Assembly: GCF_018603885.1 (NCBI RefSeq)
Contig: NZ_JAHGAW010000004.1
Location: forward strand, 62,001 to 126,000
Length of the DNA: 64,000 nt
Origin: Sphingobium nicotianae
GTDB taxonomy: Bacteria; Pseudomonadota; Alphaproteobacteria; Sphingomonadales; Sphingomonadaceae
Reading direction: 5' to 3'
In this document: one piece after another, positions 58,925 through 64,000 of the stretch
Layout of the letters: every line of letters starts with the position of its first letter
How positions within the stretch are numbered: position 1 is the stretch's first letter
Notes under the pieces: generated by a model
Told to the model about the DNA's origin: nothing
What the model saw: the letters and a program-made list of their open reading frames with translations, nothing else
Database searches by the model: none
Translations under genes and position numbers: made by a program

Positions 58925-58953
58925 TTGACAGACTCGCCGACTCGCGCTAACGC
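58925..58953 (+). promoter_or_regulatory. Candidate promoter for rpsM-rpsK-rpoA
   Basis: -35 TTGACA (58925-58930, consensus), 17-nt spacer, -10 TAACGC (58948-58953, partial match). The alpha-operon genes are cut off from secY-adk by the glycan cassette, so their own promoter would be needed. Confidence 0.5.
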
Positions 58954-59085
58954 CCGCCGATCCCGAGACGATAGGTCAAACGGCAGCGCATGAAGGCGCC
59001 CGCCGTCCTTTTTGCGTCCTGGGGCAAGTGAAGCGTTGAGATGGGCCGTTCGCCACAGCGTCCCGTGGAGCAGGAGAAAGTTTTT

Positions 59086-59454
59086 ATGGCGCGTATTGCA
59101 GGCGTTAATATTCCGACGAACAAGCGCGTGATCATCGCGCTGACCTATATCCATGGGATCGGGCCCAAGACGGCCGAGACCATCACCAAGAAGCTGGGCA
59201 TCGAAGAGAGCCGCCGCGTGCAGGATCTCACCGACGCCGAAGTGCTGCAGATCCGCGAGACCATCGACGGCGGCATCACGGTCGAGGGCGACCTGCGTCG
59301 CCAGACCGCGATGAACATCAAGCGCCTGATGGACCTGGCCTGCTACCGTGGCCTGCGCCACCGCAAGGGCCTCCCCGTCCGCGGCCAGCGCACGCACACC
59401 AATGCGCGCACCCGCAAGGGCAAGGCCAAGCCGATCGCCGGCAAGAAGAAGTAA
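59086..59454 (+). CDS. rpsM: 30S ribosomal protein S13
   Basis: 122 residues from ATG 59086 ([26 protein letters not shown]). C-terminal [34 protein letters not shown] contacts the P-site tRNA (residues ~86-122). An upstream in-frame ATG at 59041 is not needed. First gene of the alpha cluster. Confidence 0.98.
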   Translation: MARIAGVNIPTNKRVIIALTYIHGIGPKTAETITKKLGIEESRRVQDLTDAEVLQIRETIDGGITVEGDLRRQTAMNIKRLMDLACYRGLRHRKGLPVRGQRTHTNARTRKGKAKPIAGKKK

Positions 59455-59572
59455 GCCGCAAGGCCCAGCTTCTCCTCCGCCGAACCGGGCGGGCGCCAGC
59501 GCCACACACAAGAGGCCGCACGACGCTCCCCCGCTCAGCCAGCACCACGTTTTCGAGTAGGAATATCAGCAG

Positions 59573-59962
59573 ATGGCACGGGAACCCCAGCGTATTCGCA
59601 GGCGCGAACGCAAGAACATCTCGGCCGGCGTCGCGCATGTGAACGCCAGCTTCAACAACACCATGGTCACCATCACCGACGCGCAGGGCAATGCGATCAG
59701 CTGGTCCAGCGCCGGCATGATGGGCTTCAAGGGCAGCCGCAAGTCGACGCCCTATGCCGCGCAGGTCTGCGCCGAGGATGCCGGCCGCAAGGCGGCGGAG
59801 CACGGCGTGCGTACCCTCGAGGTCGAAGTCAAAGGCCCCGGTTCGGGCCGCGAATCCGCGCTGCGCGCGCTCCAGGCGGTGGGCTTCACCATCACCTCGA
59901 TCCGCGACGTGACGCCGATCCCGCACAACGGCGTGCGCCCCAGCAAGCGCCGCCGCGTCTGA
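59573..59962 (+). CDS. rpsK: 30S ribosomal protein S11
   Basis: 129 residues. [26 protein letters not shown] and [18 protein letters not shown] end are diagnostic. Platform protein of the 30S subunit. It is 118 nt after rpsM, a longer gap than usual. Confidence 0.98.
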   Translation: MAREPQRIRRRERKNISAGVAHVNASFNNTMVTITDAQGNAISWSSAGMMGFKGSRKSTPYAAQVCAEDAGRKAAEHGVRTLEVEVKGPGSGRESALRALQAVGFTITSIRDVTPIPHNGVRPSKRRRV

Positions 59963-60089
59963 CGAACCCGCCGGACCGCGCGGCGCCCGAACAGGGGAAC
60001 CAAGCGAACCGGATCGTTTTGTAAGGCCGAGGCGGGATCAGGACCAGCGCTGACCAATCCCACCTCCGCCCAAACCCCAGGGGAAATAC

Positions 60090-61157
60090 ATGACTGTCAA
60101 TATCAAGAACTGGCAGGAATTGAAGAAGCCCAACAGCCTTGAGCTCAAGGCCAGCGGCGACCCGAAGCGGCGCGCGACGTTCGTCGCCGAGCCGCTCGAG
60201 CGGGGCTTCGGCCTGACGCTCGGCAACGCGCTGCGGCGCGTTTTGCTCTCCTCGCTGCAGGGCGCGGCGGTCACCTCGATCAAGATCGAGAATGTGCTGC
60301 ATGAATTCTCTTCGCTCGCCGGCGTGCGCGAGGACGTCACCGACATCGTCCTCAACGTCAAGCAGATCGCGCTCAAGATGGAAGGCGACGGCCCCCGCCG
60401 CCTGCAGCTCAGCGCGACCGGCCCGGCCGAGGTGAAGGCCGGCGACATCGCCGTGACCGGCGACATCGCGGTGATGAACCCGGATCTGGTGATCTGCCAC
60501 CTCGACGAGGGCGCCAGCTTCAACATGGAGCTGACCGCCGACATCGGGAAGGGCTATGTGCCCGCGGTCAACAACCGCCCGGCCGACGCGCCGATCGGCC
60601 TGATCCCGGTCGACGCGCTCTACTCGCCCGTGCGCCAGGTGGCCTACAAGGTCGAGAATGCGCGCATCGGCCAGGAGCTGGACTATGACAAGCTGAACCT
60701 GACGGTCGAGACCGACGGCACGGTGACGCCCGAGGACGCGGTGGCCTATGCCGCGCGCATCCTGCAGGACCAGCTGCAGCTGTTCGTCCACTTCGAGGAT
60801 GCGCTGCCCAGCGCGATGCCGTCGAGCGGCGGCCATGCCGGCGCGGCCGGCGGCGAGGCGGACGAGGGCGACACCAACCAGATCAACCGCTACCTGCTCA
60901 AGAAGGTGGACGAGCTGGAGCTCTCGGTGCGCAGCGCCAACTGCCTCAAGAACGACAACATCATCTATATCGGCGACCTCGTCCAGAAGACCGAGGCCGA
61001 GATGCTCCGCACGCCGAACTTCGGCCGCAAGAGCCTCAACGAGATCAAGGAAGTGCTCTCGAGCATGGGCCTGCGGCTGGGCATGGACATCCCGGGCTGG
61101 CCGCCGGAGAATATCGAGGAGATCGCCAAGAAGCTCGAGCAGGAATTGCTGGGGTAA
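60090..61157 (+). CDS. rpoA: RNA polymerase alpha subunit
   Basis: 355 residues. N-terminal dimerisation domain ([31 protein letters not shown]), flexible linker rich in Gly/Ala/Asp (about 245-268), and the C-terminal domain ([30 protein letters not shown]...[14 protein letters not shown]). It nucleates RNA polymerase and contacts activators. It is followed at once by two hairpins, the second a strong terminator, and not by rplQ. Confidence 0.98.
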   Translation: MTVNIKNWQELKKPNSLELKASGDPKRRATFVAEPLERGFGLTLGNALRRVLLSSLQGAAVTSIKIENVLHEFSSLAGVREDVTDIVLNVKQIALKMEGDGPRRLQLSATGPAEVKAGDIAVTGDIAVMNPDLVICHLDEGASFNMELTADIGKGYVPAVNNRPADAPIGLIPVDALYSPVRQVAYKVENARIGQELDYDKLNLTVETDGTVTPEDAVAYAARILQDQLQLFVHFEDALPSAMPSSGGHAGAAGGEADEGDTNQINRYLLKKVDELELSVRSANCLKNDNIIYIGDLVQKTEAEMLRTPNFGRKSLNEIKEVLSSMGLRLGMDIPGWPPENIEEIAKKLEQELLG

Positions 61158-61211
61158 AGCCTTCGGGTCAAAGTGGTACTTTGACCCGGTTGGAGCTTGG
61201 AGGATGCAAGG

Positions 61212-61242
61212 AGCCCCTGCCGGAAGGCGGGGGCTTTTTTTT
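61212..61242 (+). terminator. Intrinsic terminator after rpoA
   Basis: 10-bp stem agcccctgcc (61212-61221) / ggcgggggct (61226-61235) with a ggaa loop, then eight T residues (61235-61242). A separate perfect 10-bp hairpin (gggtcaaagt / actttgaccc, 61165-61187) precedes it. Confidence 0.92.
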
Positions 61243-61258
61243 GACGCTCATCCGCTAT

Positions 61259-61278
61259 ATGGTCATCTGGTTGACCAT
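61259..61278. promoter_or_regulatory. Candidate autoregulatory operator of the toxin-antitoxin pair
   Basis: ATGGTCA (61259-61265) and TGACCAT (61272-61278) form a perfect 7-bp inverted repeat with a 6-bp spacer, 18 nt before the antitoxin start. Phd/YefM-type antitoxins usually bind such palindromes. Confidence 0.6.
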
Positions 61279-61296
61279 CTTGCGGCGGAGGATCTC

Positions 61297-61539
61297 TTGG
61301 ACAGCTACAGCATCGCCGACGCCAAGGCGCACCTCTCCGAACTCATCGACAAGGTGATGGCCGGGGAGAGCGTGGAAATCACGCGGCGCGGCAAGACGGT
61401 GGCGCGCGTCATCCCGGCGGATCGCAAAGGGCCGCCGCTGGACGTCGAGCGGCTGCGGCGGCTGACCGCGGCGCAATCGGTGCAGAGGGAAGGCGCCGGG
61501 GCGTTCATCCGGCGGCTGCGCGACGCCGACCGCTATTGA
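61297..61539 (+). CDS. Phd/YefM-family antitoxin
   Basis: 80 residues from TTG 61297; GGAGG at 61287-61291 fixes this start. [40 protein letters not shown] is the DNA-binding Phd fold (residues 1-40 or so), and the C-terminal tail would wrap the toxin. It pairs with the PIN-domain toxin gene 16 nt downstream. Confidence 0.9.
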   Translation: MDSYSIADAKAHLSELIDKVMAGESVEITRRGKTVARVIPADRKGPPLDVERLRRLTAAQSVQREGAGAFIRRLRDADRY

Positions 61540-61555
61540 GCGGGCGCGATCCGGC

Positions 61556-61981
61556 GTGACGTTGCTCTATCTGGATACCTCGGCCATCGTGCCGGCCTTC
61601 ATTCGGGAGCCGGCAACGGAGCGGGTGCATGCCCTGATCGCGGAGCGCGGGGGCGAGGCGATGGCGATCAGCCAATGGACGCTGACGGAGTTCTCCAGCG
61701 CGCTGGCGCTCAAGGCCCGCATGGGCGCGATCAGCGAAGAGATCCTGATCGCCGCCCTCGCCGAGTGGCGGCTGTTCACACAGGCCCTGCGCAGCCTGCC
61801 GATCGAGGAAAGCATCTTTCGGGAGGCCGCGTCGCTCTGCCAGCGGCGCGACCTCGGCCTGCGCGCCGGGGATGCGCTGCATCTGGCCGTTGCGATGGCG
61901 AACGGCTGCGCGCTCGTCACGCTGGACGAGCAGATGGCGAAGGCGGCGCTGGCGCTGGGGGTGGTGGTGGTCGAAGTCTGA
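61556..61981 (+). CDS. vapC: VapC-type PIN-domain toxin
   Basis: 141 residues from GTG 61556. PIN acidic residues: Asp7 in LYLDTSAIV, Glu45 in LTEFSSAL, Asp106 in RAGDALHLA and Asp124 in TLDEQM. VapC toxins are Mg2+-dependent RNases that cut tRNA or rRNA when the antitoxin is lost. It forms an operon with the Phd-type antitoxin. Confidence 0.92.
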   Translation: MTLLYLDTSAIVPAFIREPATERVHALIAERGGEAMAISQWTLTEFSSALALKARMGAISEEILIAALAEWRLFTQALRSLPIEESIFREAASLCQRRDLGLRAGDALHLAVAMANGCALVTLDEQMAKAALALGVVVVEV

Positions 61982-62002
61982 GGGCGCGTGTATTCTCGGC
62001 AT

Positions 62003-62056
62003 GCCGAACTTGGGCGCAATAGCCTCGACGAGATCGAGCAGGGGCTTTTGGGATAA
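62003..62056 (+). pseudogene. Remnant of the 3' end of rpoA
   Basis: The bases match rpoA from the codons for [11 protein letters not shown] (rpoA 61013 on) and then, after an internal loss of about 31 codons, the last codons EQELLG-stop. Here they read PNLG, one base lost, NSLDEI, then EQGLLG and TAA. A similar terminator follows at the same relative place. It cannot encode a working domain. Confidence 0.75.
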
Positions 62057-62084
62057 GGCGAATTGCCTTGTATGGGATCAAAGG

Positions 62085-62116
62085 GCCCTCGCCGAAAAGC
62101 GGGGGCTTCTTTTCTT
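62085..62116 (+). terminator. Terminator after the toxin-antitoxin pair, similar to the rpoA terminator
   Basis: 8-bp stem gccctcgc (62085-62092) / gcgggggc (62099-62106) followed by ttcttttctt. Sequence and placement echo the rpoA terminator at 61212-61242, supporting duplication of the rpoA 3' end. Confidence 0.7.
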
Positions 62117-62118
62117 AT

Positions 62119-62310
62119 CTACCATGTAGGCTGGATGGCATATCGTGCCAAAAGCCTGTCAAGTTGCTCATCAAAAACTGGTCTATCACGTTCAAACCCT
62201 AAGGCATTCCAATCTTGGGGTAGCTCCTCGTGTCTCTTGGATCGATAAAGTCCTGGCGCGGCGATTCTCGCAAGCAGGACCGCAGCATCCCATGGCATGC
62301 GCCTCATCAT
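62119..62310 (-). CDS. Small hypothetical protein
   Basis: 63 residues from ATG 62310 (MMRRMPWDAAVLLARIAAPG). GGAGGG 4 nt upstream favours this start over a TTG at 62445. No family recognised; sequence is basic and Leu/Arg-rich, predicted helical. It lies convergent to vapC in the island. Confidence 0.4.
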   Translation of the reverse strand: MMRRMPWDAAVLLARIAAPGLYRSKRHEELPQDWNALGFERDRPVFDEQLDRLLARYAIQPTW

Positions 62311-62588
62311 GTTGCCCTCCACTTTTGCAAAAACCGCGCCCGCTAGCGCCAGGCCAGAAGTCAAAGTCGGAGGCGCAACACCAACAAGTTGCGAGCAAGA
62401 ATTCCAAGTTTTTGGGCTGAGTTGGTAGGGCCCAAATGTAATCAAATGAACATAACCGGCCCATGAATCTGGTCCGTTCAGAGAGAGGGCGAGTGACGTG
62501 TCCGGCGAGGTTGTGAGCTGCCGCTGTTTCGCTGATCTTGATTGGGAAGTGCCGCCTAATTGACGGGCTTTGAGCGTTATCGTTGTGT

Positions 62589-63329
62589 CTAACCAACTGA
62601 ATAGTTGAGAAGCGCCGCGAATGGTATGCCGCGCTCAAGAACGAATGGAAGACGAATGGGCGCACTACCGTCCCAAGGAATGTATACGAAAGCTGAAATG
62701 GAACCGTCGTAGATGAGAGTGCCGAGCGAAGGGTGGAACCAAAGCGTAAATTTTGCGCGCCATGATGTTAAGTAACTAGGGTTAAAAGTTGCTTTAATAA
62801 GGATATGACCGTCGGCTGCGAAGCATGTGCCGAGCGATAGTAACCACTGCTGGGTTTTTTCATCTGAAAACTCCCAAAGCTGTTCGCGAAGGGAGCGGCC
62901 GTGAACGTGAGATCTATCTAATTCTAGCAAAAGAGGAGTGTCGTCAGTTAGCACGTAGCCATCAATATCGATTGCGGCGCGCGCTAAATGACGATCGCAT
63001 GGATTAACGCCGGGGAAATCATTCCCGGAGTCCAGCATCATTATCTGGCTACCTTCTATAGATTTTTTAAGGACATCAAAAATTTCCTCATAATTGTCGC
63101 GGCTTTTCTCAAGAGTCTTCCGGCATTCTTCCAAAACGGTTTTGGTAATATAGAGAGTATATCCTTCCGATATTAGCCTCCCCAAAACGTGAATCGGGCC
63201 ATCCAAAAATAAGAAGAAATAAAGAATAATATTGGCATCAAGTATCACGCGATTTGGCAATCCGGTGTTTGGTCTGTGTGTAACTATCTCAGGGGACTGA
63301 TCTCCAAAATATCGTGGATTGAAGTCCAT
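62589..63329 (-). CDS. PIN-domain protein with an unassigned beta-rich C-terminal domain
   Basis: 246 residues. Residues ~27-140 form a PIN-like domain with Asp31 (RVILDANIILY), Glu67/68 (VLEECRKTL), Asp112 (NPCDRHLARAA) and Asp129/130 (LTDDTPLL), so nuclease activity is plausible. Residues ~150-246 are beta-rich (WLLSLGTCFAADGHILIKATF, FVYIPWDGSAPIRLPFVLE) and may be a ConA/LamG-like binding domain. The gene is much richer in A+T than its surroundings, suggesting recent transfer. No antitoxin partner is obvious next to it. Confidence 0.6.
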   Translation of the reverse strand: MDFNPRYFGDQSPEIVTHRPNTGLPNRVILDANIILYFFLFLDGPIHVLGRLISEGYTLYITKTVLEECRKTLEKSRDNYEEIFDVLKKSIEGSQIMMLDSGNDFPGVNPCDRHLARAAIDIDGYVLTDDTPLLLELDRSHVHGRSLREQLWEFSDEKTQQWLLSLGTCFAADGHILIKATFNPSYLTSWRAKFTLWFHPSLGTLIYDGSISAFVYIPWDGSAPIRLPFVLERGIPFAALLNYSVG

Positions 63330-63545
63330 ATTTCATCTCATTAAATTATTAACAGGCAGCTCTGAGAGAATGATATACCAAACCTTCTTTGTGGCAACTC
63401 ATTGGAATGATCCTTGTTCTGGTGGTCCCGACTGCCCTTGACATCGTCACGCTGATCTGGTACAAAACAGGAACATTGCGAGTCCTGCCTCTTTGACCTG
63501 GGGCGCCGCTCGCGCTGCATTTCTCAACAGATCAGGATCATCCCC

Positions 63546-64000
63546 ATGGGCAAGGAGCTCGCGGTGCCGTCACCGCTGGCTGGTCGCGTCGTGCGTCCGG
63601 CGATTAACGGCAAGACCAAGATCATCGACACCACGGGCAAGCGCTGGTCCGAGCGGGCCGAGCGCGTGTTCCTGGAGATGCTGGCGGCGACGTGCAACGT
63701 GCGGCTGGCGGCGCGGGAGGTCGGCTTCTCGACCGTGGCGATCTACAGGCGCCGGCTGCGCTATCCGGCCTTCGCGGCGCTCTGGGCCGAGGCGATGGAG
63801 CATGGCTATGCGCGGATCGAGGCGCAGCTCGTCGAGCGGGCGACGGACAGCGTCGTGCGGCTGGAGCTGGACGGCGACTGGGAGCAGGCGGGCGAGCCGC
63901 TCAGCAATGCCGAGATGATGAACCTGCTGCGGCTGCATCGCGCCTCCGTGCGTGGCGGCAAGGCGCAGCATTATGACGCGAACCGCAAGGCGCCGACGCT
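63546..64000 (+). CDS. Phage-like HTH protein (partial, 3' end off the window)
   Basis: At least 151 residues from ATG 63546 (MGKELAVPSPLAGRV). A helix-turn-helix-like block CNVRLAAREVGFSTVAIYRRR followed by FAALWAEAMEHGYARIEAQLVERA resembles small-terminase-like or phage-derived proteins found in sphingomonad genomes. It has normal high GC, unlike the PIN gene before it. The call is tentative because the C-terminus is missing. Confidence 0.5.
   Translation, partial: MGKELAVPSPLAGRVVRPAINGKTKIIDTTGKRWSERAERVFLEMLAATCNVRLAAREVGFSTVAIYRRRLRYPAFAALWAEAMEHGYARIEAQLVERATDSVVRLELDGDWEQAGEPLSNAEMMNLLRLHRASVRGGKAQHYDANRKAPT

Noticed and set aside
62446..62588. tRNA or small RNA in the island behind rpoA
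   Set aside because: No cloverleaf, T-loop (GTTCRA) or terminator could be found on either strand here or in 63330-63545.

Overview
The window looks like a chromosomal segment of a sphingomonad (Sphingomonadaceae, Alphaproteobacteria). Reasons: very high GC coding DNA; the order rpsL-rpsG-fusA-tuf followed by the S10, spc and alpha ribosomal clusters; an Arg/Gly-rich N-terminal extension on ribosomal protein S5; Arg at the streptomycin site of S12; and dispersed palindromes built on a cgttcgcc...ggcgaacg core. The genus is not fixed by anything I can see.

Layout. (1) 1-4252, minus strand: tight-adherence (Flp/Tad) pilus genes cpaA-cpaB-cpaC-cpaD-cpaE, with cpaE running off the left edge. (2) 4379-24386: an accessory metabolic region of mostly single genes and divergent pairs. 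It holds a FAD oxidoreductase, cytochrome c, a MarR regulator, a 2-hydroxyacid dehydrogenase with a glycerate kinase, a TauD-type dioxygenase, an amidohydrolase, a Tat-type intradiol dioxygenase relative, an MDR oxidoreductase, two SDRs, a TetR-MarR-MarR fusion regulator, two pirins, an alpha/beta hydrolase, a SnoaL-PNPOx fusion and ilvE. Many intergenic gaps carry palindromes that look like operators or REP elements. (3) 24405-37371, mostly minus strand: a UBP zinc-finger/flavoprotein pair, PepSY and MgtC membrane proteins, DsrE-like, MoeB/HesA-like, dut, coaBC, two membrane proteins, a racemase homologue (plus strand), ubiB and ubiE. (4) 38230-61157: the ribosomal supercluster (str, S10, spc with secY and adk, then rpsM-rpsK-rpoA). 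It is interrupted between adk and rpsM by a polysaccharide cassette (a glycosyltransferase and glf on the minus strand, a GT61-like protein on the plus strand). (5) 61212-64000: a probable acquired island directly behind rpoA, with a Phd/VapC toxin-antitoxin pair, a decayed copy of the rpoA 3' end and terminator, a small unknown ORF, an AT-rich PIN-domain protein and a phage-like HTH protein cut by the right edge. rplQ, which normally follows rpoA, is not there.

How the genes work together. The Cpa proteins are the prepilin peptidase, periplasmic/outer-membrane parts and localisation ATPase of one pilus machine. The accessory region reads as a patchwork for oxidation of organic acids, aromatics or other xenobiotics, but no complete pathway can be assigned from sequence alone. 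ubiE/ubiB, coaBC and dut are housekeeping. The most unusual items are the three-domain regulator, several enzyme homologues that lack textbook catalytic residues, the rpoA remnant flanking the toxin-antitoxin pair, and a terminator-like hairpin inside the S10 operon. No tRNA, rRNA or CRISPR was found.
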